A stretch of 64,000 nt of DNA, taken from NCBI GenBank assembly GCA_029891385.1, contig CM057232.1, positions 61,503,824 to 61,567,823 on the forward strand. Reading direction: 5' to 3'. A program made the translations under genes and the position numbers. Below the pieces are notes generated by a model. It saw nothing but the letters and a program-made list of their open reading frames with translations, ran no database searches and was not told the origin of the DNA. This DNA comes from Erythroxylum novogranatense. Taxonomy: Eukaryota; Streptophyta; Magnoliopsida; Malpighiales; Erythroxylaceae. Below are positions 35,010 to 47,170 of this stretch, in pieces. Every line of letters starts with the position of its first letter. Positions within the stretch are counted from its first letter, which is position 1.

Positions 35010-35719
35010 CTAGTTAAGCATATTGCATGACATTGTCCGTTTGTTGTTCAACAAAGAACATAACACAAATTTCAACATATCAGTCGTCTTATTCATTTTT
35101 TGATCAAAACCTATCATCCTTTTTAATGAATCTTTTGGACTATTAATAGTGTTGACATAACCAATAAGAATGTCAAGAGTAGAAACAAAATGAAGTGCAA
35201 AGAAAAGCTAATTGCTTGTCAGCCTCATCCGCTAGTTGCTTCTTCATGGCATCAATAGGGTCACGATTTTGTTCTGTTAATGATGATAACTTTGAATCTC
35301 AAAATTCAAATAAGTGAAGTTTGTTCTGTTAGGCTTGACCACCTATAGGAACTTTCTTATAATATTTACATAAGTTATTATCCCAAGCCGTATACCTACC
35401 TATGCCTTGTATCTATGTTCCTCTTCTAGTATATTCACAAATATTTATTTGATGCTTTGGCAATAAAGAAATAAAAATCGTAAGATTATCGAGATAGTTA
35501 ATATTTTGTTTATGCAATCTTTAACCTTTAATTCTCACTTTTGAACCTATCATATATACTGATACAATTGTTTCCACCAACTTTCTTCCTATTTTTCAAT
35601 TGTCAGATTCATGTTGTACAACTTGAACCAATCATATATACTGATACAAACTTTCTTCCTATCAAACTCCAAAAATGTTGTATCTAAGTATTTATCTGAT
35701 AAGTTCATCATTCACACAT
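35010..35719. other. AT-rich region without supported genes
   Basis: Short broken frames only. The minus strand near 35200-35280 reads as a lysine/alanine-rich fragment (DAMKKQLADEADKQLAFL) and may belong to the same decayed gene as the neighbouring ORF. A 22-base phrase containing aatcatatatactgatac is repeated near 35547 and 35629. Confidence 0.4.
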
Positions 35720-36020
35720 TTAAGTTAAGTACATCTGGTTTACTTGAGAACCAATATGTGTCTGTTCCTCTGTCAGAATTTCTAGTACCAAGTTTGTTTC
35801 AATGATATAAAATGCTAGTTGTTTTGGTGTTGGCAACTGGTTAAGGTCACCTGTTAACATAGACAGAACATTTGACATGGTTGGCCTATCAAGTGGACTA
35901 TGTTCTACACATAGCAAGCTCATGTTTATGCACTTCAGGACTTCATATTTAGAAGCCGAATCCTTTTATTGCTGATTCCAGTAGTTTTAGTGCATCAACC
36001 CTCCGTAGCTCCCACGCCTG
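35720..36020 (-). pseudogene. C-terminal fragment of a receptor-like serine/threonine kinase
   Basis: The minus strand encodes MSLLCVEHSPLDRPTMSNV followed by LSMLTGDLNQLPTPKQLAFY. This is the characteristic kinase subdomain XI and C-terminal tail of S-domain (G-type lectin) and DUF26-type receptor-like kinases. Upstream, a frameshifted remnant (AWELRRVDALKLLES, about 36018-35975) corresponds to the preceding part of the kinase domain. Only about 100 codons remain, with a frameshift and a stop near 35960; the rest of the kinase is absent. A dead gene fragment. Confidence 0.8.
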
Positions 36021-36581
36021 GTAAGTGCATAATCATAGTTCGATGAATTGGTAAGTTGAGAATTAATAGACACTTGCATAAGCTGGTCAAGGATTTTCAT
36101 GAATTGATGTGACGCATTTGGGTGCGTACATAAACACCAGTTTCGAGTTTAATATGTATTTAGTTCCATTAGAAACTATACTTACTAATGGGTTTAACAA
36201 AGACTTTCCTAAGGGGCTTTTCAAAAGCCATACTATTTCTATAACATCCACATTATCGGTGGTTAAATGTATTTGACATGTTCATTGCCCCTCACTCTAG
36301 TGGTTTTGTTCTGGGTTCAAATAGCTAATCCTTATCAGAAATGCTTTGTTCGATAGAAATTATTTTCTAGTGGTTGCAAATGCAAGAGTTGATTAAAACA
36401 AAATAGAGTTGAGTAAAGCATGTATCAGTTAATTTTAACCACAAAACCTTTCAACTTTTGATTACCTAGACTTGCAGTACAGGCTTTAACTAAAACATAA
36501 AAACCTAAACCAAATGCCTTCTCGTGTTCCTTAGTCTCAATCAATTTCCAAATCAACCCCTTTGGTTAACTATGTCGCATA
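36021..36581. other. Intergenic sequence, nothing recognised
   Basis: AT-rich with only short frames; no repeats or splice-linked coding blocks were identified. Confidence 0.5.
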
Positions 36582-36876
36582 TGTTGGACCCCGTTTCTAG
36601 AGCTCAACAATCCGAGACGTGAGCGTATTATCCCATAAGAGTTATTTCCATGGAATCTCTTTAGCCATCATCGGTTTATCCTCATTCTCATAACATCTCA
36701 AACTACAAGGGGGCAAGCCCACACCAATAAGATGCCTGAATAACAACTTGACTTTTCAGAATAATTGTAGCTCCATGTCTTTAGTTTATTTTGAAATAAT
36801 AATCATATCATTTGGAGCTCTACAGATTAAGATATGATTAAAATACCGAAGTATGTTTAGTAAAACAACCAAAATA
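36582..36876 (-). repeat. Gypsy LTR end fragment
   Basis: Begins TGTTGGACCCCGT, the same edge as the LTR at 9138, and continues with LTR-like sequence, then joins directly to a gypsy pol reading frame in the opposite orientation at about 36877. It is about 295 bp of LTR terminus, minus-oriented. Confidence 0.6.
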
Positions 36877-39178
36877 GTGTTGCAAACATTGAGGGAGAAG
36901 GAATTTTATGCTAAGTTTAGCAAGTGTGAGTTTTGGTTTCATGAGGTAGTATTCCTTGGGTATGTAATTTTGAAGGATGGGTGCATGTTGATCTGAGAAA
37001 AATTGAAGTAGTGGTGAATTGACATATCCCTAAGATAGTGACAGAAGTGAGGAGTTTTATAGGTTTGGCAGGTTATTATAGGAGATTTGTTGAAGGATTC
37101 TCTATGATAGCTGCTCTGATGACCAAGTTGTTGAGGAAGAATCAGAAGTTTATATAGAGTGAAGAATGTCAGAAGAGCTTAGGAGCTTAAGCACAGATTG
37201 ACCAGTGCACCAATCTTGACCTTGACTGTGGGAGATAAGGGTTATACAATATATAGTGATGCTTCGAGAAAGGGATTGAGTTGTGTGTTAATGCAATAAG
37301 ACAGGGTAATAACTTACGCCTTGCGACAGCTAAAGCCTTACTAACAAAATTACCTGACCCGTGATTTGGAGTTAGCAGTCATAGTTTTTGTCCTAAAGAT
37401 TTGGAGATATTATCTGTATGGGGTTCAAACAATAATTTTCATGGATCATAAAAGTCTCAAGTATTTGTTGAGCTAGAAGGAGTTAAATTTAAGACAAAGA
37501 AGATGGTTAAAGCTAATTAAGGATTATGATTTGTTGATTGAGTATCATCTAAGAAAGGCAAATGTAGTGGCAGATGTTTTGAGTAAGAAATCATCAATAG
37601 CCCATGTTCAAACAATTTATCTGTCGTTATTGGAAGAGATGGCTAAGCTTAGAATAAGCTTAAAACAGGGGAAGCCAGATTGTATTATTGCAAATTTCAG
37701 AGTGAGACCGATACTCAGGAAGAAGGTTAGGGAGTTACAAGCACAAGATGCAAAATTAAGCAAGCTCTGAAAAGAAATTCAAAATGAAAAGAAGTCTGAA
37801 GTGGTAGTGAGGGATGATGGATTTACGGTTGTAAGGAACAGATTTTGTAGTCCAAATTTCAAGGAGGTGAAGGATGAGATACTGGATGAGACAAATAATG
37901 TGTCTTATGCCACGCACCCAGGTAGTACTAAGATGTACAGAGATTTAAGAGAGCATTTTTAGTGGAAAGGTATGATGAGGGATGTAACAGAATATGCAAG
38001 TAAGTGTCTAGTGTGTCAGCAAGTGAAAGCTGAACACCAGGCACCTTCAAGCAAGTTAAGGATATTGTCCATTCCTGAGTAGAACTAGCAAAAAATAACC
38101 ATGGATTTTCTGATGGGTTTGCCCAAGAACAGTAGGAAGCCTTATGTCATATGGGTAATTTTTGATCGTTTAACGAAGTCAGCCCATTTTCTAGCAATTA
38201 AACAAACTGTTTTTTTGCATGTGCTAGCAAAGAAGTATATTGATGAGATAGTAAGACTGTATGGAATTCCAGATTCTATAGTTTCTAACAGGGATCCTCG
38301 ATTCGCTTCGAGATTCTGGGGAAACTTACAAGAGGCTTTAGGGACCAAGTTGAATTTTAACACGATTTTTCATTCTCTAACAGATGGTTAATCTGAGAGA
38401 ACCATTCAGACCCTTGATGGAATGCTCAGGGCATGTGTGATGGATTTCAAAAGGAGCTTAGGACGATGAGCATTTGCCATTGGTCGAATTTTCTTACAAT
38501 AATTCATACCACTAGAGTATCCAAATGGCCCCTTATGAAGCACTATATGGAAGGAGATATAGAACTCTGGTATGCTGGGATGAAGAAGGAGAAAGGAAGT
38601 TATTAGGGCCAGAGTTACTTCAGATAACAGTGGATAAGGTCAATTTAATTAAGGAATGACTTAAAGTGGCTTAAGATAGAATGAAGAGTTATACTGATGC
38701 ACACTGAAAGGAAATGGAGTATGAAATTGGTGAAAAAGTCTTTCTTAAGACATCTCCTTAGAAAGGAATTATGAGATTTGGCAAAAAGGACAAGTTAAGT
38801 CTAAGATATGTGGGTCCTTACGAAATTCTTGACAGGATTGGACCACTAGTCTATAGATTGACACTGCCACCGGAATTATCACAGATTCATGATGTCTTTT
38901 ATGTTTCTATGTTGAGGAGATATAGATCATATCCCTCTCACATCATTTAGAATTATTGAGGTTCAATTAAGAGATGATCTGAGTTATGAGGAGATTCCAG
39001 TAGATATCTTGGACACTAAGGAAAAGGTCCTCAAAAACAAAACGGTTCAACTAGTAAAAATCTTGTGGAGAGATCATTCCGTAGAAGAGGCCACGTGGGA
39101 ACCCTTGGAAGCCATGAGGGAGAAGTATCCACAACTCTTCAATGGCTCAGGTAATCATTTCGAGGACGAAATTCTTTT
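36877..39178 (+). pseudogene. Chromovirus (Ty3/gypsy) pol: RT end, RNase H, integrase, chromodomain
   Basis: Plus-strand frames in order: the RT thumb side ([18 protein letters not shown], about 36882) and a connection (EVRSFIGLAGYYRRFVEGF, about 37045); RNase H, heavily frameshifted, ending at KANVVADVLSKK (about 37555); the zinc-binding HHCC domain (about 37910-38030, CLVCQQVKAEH); an integrase core with TMDFLMGLPKNSRKPYVIW (38098) and YGIPDSIVSNRDPRF (38260); a C-terminal GPY-like motif (LRYVGPYEILDRIGPLVYRL, about 38800); and a chromodomain with VKILWRDHSVEEATWEP (about 39055). Gag, protease and the RT palm are missing on the left. Many stops make it non-functional. The chromodomain places it in the chromoviruses, probably Tekay/Del-like. 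Confidence 0.9.
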
Positions 39179-39189
39179 AGGGGGAGGAA
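39177..39189 (+). other. Polypurine tract of the chromovirus
   Basis: tagggggaggaa immediately precedes the TGTTGG start of the 3' LTR and follows the end of the chromodomain frame, as expected for the plus-strand priming site. Confidence 0.8.
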
Positions 39190-40919
39190 TGTTGGCCCTA
39201 TATTTTTTTTAGGAGTTAGTTTTTCTTTAGGTCTATGATAGTAAAATTATTGCATGGTTTAGTTAAATTAAAAGTATTAAGAAGGCATAGAAGGGTATTT
39301 TGGGTAGTTTACTTAAGTTTAAAAAACTCTAAGGATAAAATGGGAAGAAAGAGGTGTTGTTTTCTTCCTTAAGAAGGGGAAAAACGAAAATGGGAGAGAA
39401 GGAAGTGAAATAAAAAATTAAAGAGAGAGAGAAGAGGGATTTCGGTGGTTGAGAGGAAAGAAGGGAGTTGAGCTAGGGTTACATCTTTTCTAAGCCTCCT
39501 AGAGAGATTTTGAGGTTGTGTAAGAAGGGAACAAAGCAGAGGAAGATAAGAGCTTTAAGGTAAGATCATTTTATAATGTTTTGGATTTTTTGAAGGGTCT
39601 TGGTTCATGAAGCTTAGGAAAAACATGGGTTTAGGTACTCTATGATCAATTTTAGCAAATATACTGTGTGGATCTTCAATTTTTCAACCCTTTTGAACTT
39701 GTGATTTTTTTTGCATATGAAAGGGAATCAAGAAAGACAAGAGGAGCAAGAGGAGAGGCACATTTGAACAAGTTTTAGTCAAGGAATTCAAGGTGGGTTA
39801 GTTTTTTATAATTGACTAATAAGCTATAAATGTTTCTTTCAAGAAAAGTGAATTGAATATTTTCAACTACTTTTAAATGTTCATTTATTTGTTCTTTAAA
39901 TGCTTTAACAAAGTGTTGCATGTTGTGTGCATAAATTTTGTAAATGAAAAATGAAATTATTTTGAAAAGATATCATGTTTATGATAAATCAAGTTTATGA
40001 TCTAGTGCCATTTTGGGCAACAAGTTTACAGGTCATGAAATTACATGTTATGTGGGTTTGTGGTGATCCCCTAAGTATGTCAAGTGCACTTTGACCAAAG
40101 GCTTCTCTCACCTGCCCGCTAGTGGCATGTTGCTCCTTCATGAACTCCCCTAAGTTCACGGCTACACAAGACCCTTATGGAAATTGTGTAGTACGTTTTG
40201 TTTTAGATCTACCCAAACTATTCTGATGTGTTTATGTGTTTAAATCGTGTTAGCAAGTTTGATGATGCATGAATTAAGTTGTTTACAAATTGTTGGTATA
40301 TTGAGTATTGAAAAATATGCGTATCTTGATTCAGTGTGAGCTTTAAAAAGTTTTTACTTACTATCGATTATAAAATTGTTACCCACGAGCTTTAAGCTCA
40401 CCCCTCCATTTTTGCCATCTTCAGATGAAGAGCATGAGAACGAGTAACCAAGGGTCAAGGCATCACTCCAATTTTGCATACTTTTGTATTTTAAGCTAGT
40501 TTTGTAAACTAAGTTTTTAGTTGCATTTTGAGCAAATTATTGCTCATGTATTTTTATGTATTTTGGGTTTTTGAAATATTTTTATATCTTGGATTAAAAT
40601 ACCCATTAAAGCCTTGTAAAACATTTATCTTTTGATGAAAATGATGTATGAATGTGTTTTACAGATGATATTTCCAAATGGTTGAGTTTCTTTTTTTTTA
40701 GTCTTCCATAGGGGGTAAAATTCATGTTAGGAATTCAAGGGAAATTTTTGACTGATCTAGACTGAATTAGAGAAGGGTGTCTTCTAGAACGTTGTAGGCC
40801 TTTCTTCTAGCTTTCTAACAGTATATAGTATGGAATTTTTGGACATCTAGGTTGAAACTTATGGTCCTCAAAAGTGGAGATGTTCAGAAGTATAAAAATA
40901 TATCATCTGTGGTGACGTC

Positions 40920-41275
40920 ATATCTTCTATGTTTGACCTTCTACTTCTTCTATATTTGACCTTCTGCTTCTTCTGTGTTTGACCTTCTACTTCTTCTCTA
41001 TTTGACCTTCTGCTTCTTCTCTGTTTGACCTTCTGCTTCTTTTGTGTTTGACCTTCTGCTTCTTCTCTATTTAACCTTCTGCTTTCTCTCTATTTGACTT
41101 TCTGCTTCTTCTCTATTTGACCTTCTTCTTCTTCTATGTTTGATCTTCTTCTTCTCCTCTGTCTATGTTTGACCTTCTGCTTCTTCTGTGTTTGACCTTC
41201 TGCTTCTTTTATGTTTGACCTTCTGCTTCTTTTATATTTGACCTTCTATACACTATGGTCTGGTCTATTTTTGAC
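40920..41275 (+). repeat. 23-bp tandem array carrying W-box cores (TTTGACC)
   Basis: About 15 units like ctgcttcttctrtgtttgacc. TTGAC starts at 40933, 40956, 40979, 41002, 41025, 41048, (41071 mutated to TTAAC), 41094 and 41117, exactly 23 bases apart, then continues less regularly to about 41270. About 13 units keep TTGAC followed by C or T, the WRKY W-box core. A TGACGTCA octamer lies just before, at about 40912. Position inside an LTR suggests a regulatory array; this is inference. Confidence 0.85.
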
Positions 41276-41279
41276 CCTT

Positions 41280-41790
41280 CAGATGATAGAATATGTCTTC
41301 TAGGTCTTCATGGAAGTTGTAGATCTTGAAGTTCTCTTTCGAACCATTCAAAGAACACCCTAATCTGATATCTTTAGGGAAAATTATAGCAATTTTCCCC
41401 ATTCATTTGCTTTTTTCCATTTGTCTGTTTTTTCATTTGGTTTCGTCTGTACCTATCGTTTGCTCCATTTTTTACCCTTTAGATGATAGAATCTGTCTTC
41501 TAGGTCTCATGAAAGTTGTAGATCTTAAAGTCCTATTTCGAACCATCAAAAGAACACCCTAATCCGATATGTGTAGTGAAAGTTATAGTAATTTTTCCCA
41601 TTCATCTGCTTTTTCCCATTTGTCTGCCTTTTCTTTTGGCTTCGTCTGATTCTATCGTCTGCTCCATTTTTGACCCTTCAGACGATAGAATATATCTTCA
41701 AGTTCTTCATCAAAGTTGTAGATCTCGAAGTCTTCTTTCAAAATATCCAAAGATGATCTTAATCTGATATCTTTAGTGACTGTTAAGCTA
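41280..41790 (+). repeat. Tandem repeat of about 200 bp, 2.5 copies
   Basis: Copies begin at about 41281, 41481 and 41680 with agatgatagaat-type starts and share gaaagttgtagatct and the phrase ttttcccatt. The third copy is partial and more diverged. It directly follows the 23-bp array within the chromovirus LTR. Confidence 0.85.
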
Positions 41791-41989
41791 ATTGTTCCAA
41801 GGCAGGTGCAATATGTTTGAGGTCAAAACCCTGTCCAATTCTTTCAACCATAAATTTATTATAGAATCTCTAAATGAGTCGGTTCTTGTCTCTAAATAAA
41901 CTAGAGACATAGAGCCATAAAAGTTTTGAACAAGCCAAATTGAAATTGCCACTTTAGGTTTCCTAAAAATCTATTCGAAAATAGTAGAA

Positions 41990-44480
41990 GTAAGTTGTCT
42001 TGATGTTTGTCCTGGTGGAGGCACGCCATCGTTGCAGGATATGCATTTATATGTCACTTAGGATGTCGGACTTGTGACTCACAAGGGTGGGGTGTCCAAT
42101 AGGACCAACAAGTTTAGCCTCATGTGCTAAATGCATAGGTAGATGTTCCATACGGTTAAAGAAGCTTAGAGGGAAAATCCCTTCTAATTTGCACAAATTA
42201 CAGAAATTTCCCTTTCTAGTTTTTCCATTTCAGCCAACTTTATTTTTGATGATGTTAAGCTTCTGAAAAACAAACGTAATTATGTTATAACTTCCCATAC
42301 CTTATTCAATAGCAACTCTCGAAATATAATTAGAATGAGCCTTTGCATAAACACATGACAATCATGGGTTTACATCCTAAATAATTTGTACTTCCTCATG
42401 TCCACACACCTTGCCAAGTTTTAAACATAATCACAAAAAAACTTTAGACTTTTCAACCATTCATATAAAGTATCTTTTGTTTTTTTTCCAAAGCATAACA
42501 TGCTTTTCGATATTTACCTGTGTGTAGATCTTTATCTAACTCATTCCTTCTACAAAAAAGTTTCAAATCAACTCGAGATTTTGTATTGTCTTTTGTCCTC
42601 CCTTCAATTTTCATTATGGTTTGAACTAATTGTCAAAACAATTTTTTCAATATACTTCACATCTAGATTATGACGTATCAAATTAGTTTTCCAATATGGT
42701 AAATCCCAAAAGATTTTTTGTTTTCTCTAACCAAAGTTTTTACTAATGCTTGTATTAACTTCATCGGCTTCAAATTATGTATCTTTCAACTAATTTATCA
42801 ATCTCCTATAATATCTCTTCATTAGCTTTGTGAGGGGGGGGGGGAGGTGTTTGTACCAACCTATTCTTAATGAACTTTTTTATTGCATCTAAATGGATGA
42901 TCTAGAGGAAGAAATTTCCTATGGTTTTCAAACAAACATATTATGCCCCCGTTTAGAAGATAAAACACATCAAAATCATTGCCATAATAAGGACAAACCA
43001 ATTTCCCTATTGTGCTCCATCCAAACAATGTAGCATATGTCGAAAAATCACTAACATTCCACATCAAAGCTGCTCTCAACACAAAATTTTGTTTCAGACT
43101 GCACACTATATTCCCAAAGATGCTGCAATTCAAATGTCAATGGTTGTAAGAATACATCAATTTTATGCTTTGAAGTTTTAGGCCCTAGCACAATCATTGT
43201 CAAGAACAAATATGCCTCATTTATACACATCCATAGAGGCAAATTATAAGGAGTAATTATGATTGGCCATGATGAATGTTGTTGGCCAGATTGACCAAAA
43301 GGTTGGAATCCATCTGTCAACAATCCCAACCTAACATTTCAATTTTCAGCTGCAAACTCATAATGGATGTTATTGAAATGTTTTCATGCTAGTGCATCCG
43401 ATGGATGACTCATTATTCCATCTTCCTATTCGTGCTCATTAGGCCATCTCATGTGAGTTGTAGTAATATTAGAAGCATATAGTCATTGAAGTCTCAAAGT
43501 TAACGGGAAATAATACATCCACTTCTAGGGTACTAATTTTTGTTTCATATAACGCTTTCTGGGCTTGAAACTAGATTGACCAAAAAATTTGCACTCTTGT
43601 AATTCCACATCATATCCCTAATAAAATATACATCCTAATTTGAAACAATCAACTTTTTGAACAGGCAAACCAAGACCCTTAATAAGTTTCTTCATATTGT
43701 AAAAACTATCAACCATTGTATGATTAGGAGGTAATGATTCATTATACCATCCAAGAATTCTATCAAAACTATGATTAGAAATATGCCTTTCAGACTTTAT
43801 GTTCAATATTTAATGAACAGGCAAACCAAGACCCTTAATAAGTTTCGTCATATTGTAAAACTATCAACCATTGTATGATTAGGAGGTAATGATTCACTAT
43901 ACCATCCAAGAATTCTATCAAAACTATGATCAGAAATATTCCCTTTAGACTTTATGTTCAATATTTAAGCAATTGAAGACGATTGAGTCATTGTCTCATA
44001 ATTTGACCACAATTCTTAGTAAGTTAAGTGTTGTAAGTCAAAAAAATGTTTTGTAAGCGGGTTTGGTTCTTCTTCAAGATTTTTTATATTTTCCTAAAAC
44101 ATATAACTGGCTACATCATAAACCATTTGCATGTAAGGATTTTTAGTTGCAGCCACTTTATTTGTTCTAAATTCAATCCCCCTTCAAACTCATCCACATT
44201 TACTAATGAGTTTACTTCATTACCCCTTGAGTTGCTACAAATCAATGGCTCCCTATGTCATGTCCACCTAAAATAATTTGGAACAAACCTTTTTCTCAAC
44301 AAATGGTCATTCACTTCATCAGTAGGAAGGAAACAAATATGTTTGCGCTTTCTACATAGAAATCTAATCTTTAGGCCATTTATAAATGTAGGTTGAGAAT
44401 ATGCATACTGAACAAAAGCTTCAACTCCCTCAACAAACTCATGATTAATGAAACCATCAGGTATTAATCGTCTATACATT
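41990..44480 (-). pseudogene. CACTA (En/Spm) TNP2-type transposase, decayed
   Basis: Minus-strand frames in order from the N terminus: 44479-44258 (VEGVEAFVQYAYSQ, then FLCRKRKHICFLPTDEV, a region typical of the transposase-associated domain); 43806-43618 (LPPNHTMVDSFYNMKKLIKG, then GLGLPVQKVDCFKLGC); 43380-42870 (GLLTDGFQPFGQSGQQHSSW, then NLPLWMCINEAYLFLTM, FVLRAALMWNVSDFSTYA and GWSTIGKLVCP, the TNP2 catalytic domain of the DDE family); and a C-terminal part near 42260-42080 (HLPMHLAHEAKLVGP). Stops and frameshifts separate the blocks and one block is tandemly duplicated. No CACTA terminal repeats were found, so element ends are unknown. Probably long inactive. Confidence 0.88.
43658..43968 (-). 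repeat. 156-bp tandem duplication within the CACTA transposase
   Basis: Units 43658-43813 and 43814-43968 are nearly identical (both start tgaacaggcaaaccaagacc and end with ttcaatattta), differing at a handful of bases and a one-base deletion. They encode the LPPNHTMVDSFYNMKKLIKG block, so this coding segment is present twice. The one-base difference puts the copies in different frames. Confidence 0.92.
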
Positions 44481-44630
44481 CATGATCTATCAACATTACT
44501 CATTTATACAAAACTTTTAATTTTTAAAAATGGTTTAATAGTTAGTATCCTTCATATCCCCTAAGTTTACAAAACATCTAAACCTTACTTAACATCCCCA
44601 AAGTATTAATCAATCAAATTAATTACCTAC

Positions 44631-46196
44631 TGATATGTGATTAATTGATTGTTTAATTATTTCGTAACATTTAGCAATTAATGACATTAAATTCCTTAAG
44701 ATACTTATTTTGACTCATATGTGATTTTAGGAATAATTCGAAAGCAAAGAAGTTAAAGTGACTCAGAAGCTCTACATTTTGGCCATTCTTTGAAGATTAA
44801 TTTTCACTTGTCTTCATGGAGCAAGAAGAAGACAATTAAAAGATAAGAAGAAAATTAAAAGAACAAATGCAAACAATGTGAGCTATATGGATTATGTATG
44901 CAAATTATCTTCAACGTGAAATTAATGTCTTGCATTAATTAATCTCTTGGATACTAGAGAGAATAAAGATGGACAACTGGAAAGGAGCAAAATGACATTG
45001 CAAGATGAAGAAAATGTAACGTAGAAGGACAAGTCAGGAGATGATACGCAACACAGAAACAAGGAGTAACTTGGAACAAAACAGTGGAGCATGAAGTAGG
45101 AAATGATGTATGTGTTTAATGTAGACAATTGTGTTAAACATAGACAAGGATTGCATTTAAGAGAAGACTTTAGGGAGGGCTTTTAAATGTGAATAGTAAG
45201 ATGGACCAATAAGTTAATTTTTTAAATCAATAGAATGGTAGCTAGCGTCAGAAAAGAGTAGTAGCGAGGTTGGAGCGAAAACAGAGAAGGGAGGTGCTAG
45301 GTGGGGAGTCTTCGGTTGTTGTTATAACGTAGGGGCTGAAGCATTTTCTTAGGAGAGACCTATTAAGGGCTAGACATACCGACACTGATTCAGAGGTAAC
45401 ATTGATGCCGACAACCTAGGTTAACTGTATTTCACTGTTTTTATTGTTTCCTTTTCTCATTAGAATTGGTTATGGTATCCTATGTTAATTGATTTGGATT
45501 TTGTGTATGGAAAATCATTTTTTTATTGTTCGGTTATTTGTGTATCAACTCATTTGGTATTGTGAAAAGATAATTTTAATGCATTTATTGAATTGTTTAT
45601 TTACAAACACATTGCTGGAATTTTGATATAATCCATAATTGTTAAAATGAAATTCATGTGTAGCGATTAATGATTCGTAATCATTGGGGATAACATAACC
45701 TAGGTTAAATGATGCATCATATATGATTGTTGTCTTGATTAATCAATTTTCCTAATTTGTAATTAAATCTAAAGATCGTATCCTAGGTTGTTCGGTGGTT
45801 AGGTTTAATTAATGATCGTATCTTGATTAAATAAAACTTAAGGGAGGACTCAGGTTAATTATTAACCCATGGTTAATTATTTCTAAGAGAGGTTTGAGAA
45901 CAACAAATCAGTGAAATATGCTTAATTAAGTGTAAGTCGAGATTGAAAGAAAGAACTAGGTCCCTATCGAATTATCCACTTTTAGAATTTTCTCATGCTT
46001 TCCTTCATTTTCTTTTATTATTCTAGTTTTATTTTATTTCCTTGTTTGAAAAATCCAAAACCCCTTTTAACCTAAACATTGATTAATTTAATTTCAACAA
46101 CTTTACACACACTTTCTGTGGTATCAACCTAGACTCACCACTAATATTGGAATAGTCTAGTTATTTTATTTTAACTAGCATTATGACGGGCTGTCA
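44631..46196 (+). repeat. 5' LTR of the Athila-like element
   Basis: TGATATGT...CTGTCA, 1566 bp. Alignable by eye with the 3' LTR over shared phrases such as gcaaagaagttaaagtga and ggttaattattaaccc. Preceded by cctac. Confidence 0.9.
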
Positions 46197-46200
46197 ATTT

Positions 46201-46218
46201 TGGCACCATTGTTGGGGA
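46201..46218 (+). other. Primer binding site, tRNA-Asp type
   Basis: tggcaccattgttgggga lies four bases after the LTR. It differs by C/T-type changes from the Athila consensus TGGCGCCGTTGCCGGGGA, which pairs with tRNA-Asp. Confidence 0.85.
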
Positions 46219-46329
46219 GTACAATGTTTTTGTTTTTTTTTGTGATTTTAATTGATGTTTTTGTACATATTTATTTTCAATTAGTTTCTTTTTATTTATT
46301 TCTTGATCTTTTCACTTTTTGTTTAGGCT

Positions 46330-47170
46330 TTGAGTGACAAAAAAATCTAATGTGGATAAAAGAAATTTCTTTTATAACTATTATTCTCAATCCTATAACC
46401 AAGGTTGGACTGATCAACCTAACTTTGGTTATGGATGTGAAAACCATCAGAATTACTTCTATGATAATTTGCAAGACACAATTCTCATGTCGACCTAAAG
46501 CTTCTTGTCACAACTCAAGTGCATCTTTGGAATAATTGATGAATGTTGTTATTGCTAACAATCTCCAATTTCAGCAGAGCCTACAATAGTAGTTACAATA
46601 GATCTAGCAGGAAATGATGCATATATTGTCTAGAAACCATAATGTGGCAAGCCAAATGGGTGAGATGGCAGTGAGGATTGACTACTTAAAATCACAAATG
46701 GAAGAGGAGCAGTCATATCAACCGGAGTTATACCCAATGGGTGTTGGTGCAGATACCTTACAAAGTGATGAGGAGCTTAAGAATTTTCAGAGCAATAGTC
46801 AAGGAATTTCTTGTGTCGAAGAAGTTGAGAAGCCCAAACTAGAAAAGGACATATCATTTAGCTAGAGGTGAGTACTGAGTTTATAAATATTTTTTAAACT
46901 AACTCTTCACCTTTACTTAATAGGTTGGAAGACTTAAATGTAGAAGAAAAAGGCGAAAAGTCATTTGAATTATTTCAAAAGAGCAAGGACTTAGTATAGA
47001 TGAAGAATCCAAAGATAGGGAGGACGCTAAATGGGAATGATGATCAAATAAGGCCCTACCTAGAATAACCTCGTGTGGAAATAGTGCTAACTATAATAGC
47101 TAAAAATTACAAATTTGTTACGTAAGGAAATTATGGAGTTGAGCCATCGACCCTAAACTAAGGCACTTTT
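46330..47170 (+). pseudogene. Athila-like gag remnant
   Basis: Plus-strand frames give YYSQSYNQGWTDQPNFGYG (about 46378), which matches the Asn/Trp-rich repeat of Athila gag. An 83-codon frame at 46614-46865 contains MGEMAVRIDYLKSQMEEE, a coiled-coil-like gag segment. Further short frames run to about 47170 and end in a phrase resembling the untranslated region after Athila pol (gggatgcaacctaaggg). No enzymatic domain is present. Confidence 0.7.

Larger units (their letters stand above)
39190..41960 (+). repeat. 3' LTR of the chromovirus (right end not resolved)
   Basis: Starts TGTTGGCCC directly after the polypurine tract. It contains a GA-rich transcribed leader (39340-39560) and phrases shared with other gypsy LTRs of the window, including gaaagttgtagatct. 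It also holds two tandem arrays, annotated separately. The 3' terminus could not be fixed; LTR-like sequence continues to about 41960, where CACTA transposase homology begins. It may therefore be truncated. Confidence 0.65.

Noticed and set aside
42834..42848. Run of about 12 G in the CACTA region (a similar run lies near 59900)
   Set aside because: Simple homopolymers, possibly sequencing or assembly noise; no association with a gene or element end could be shown.
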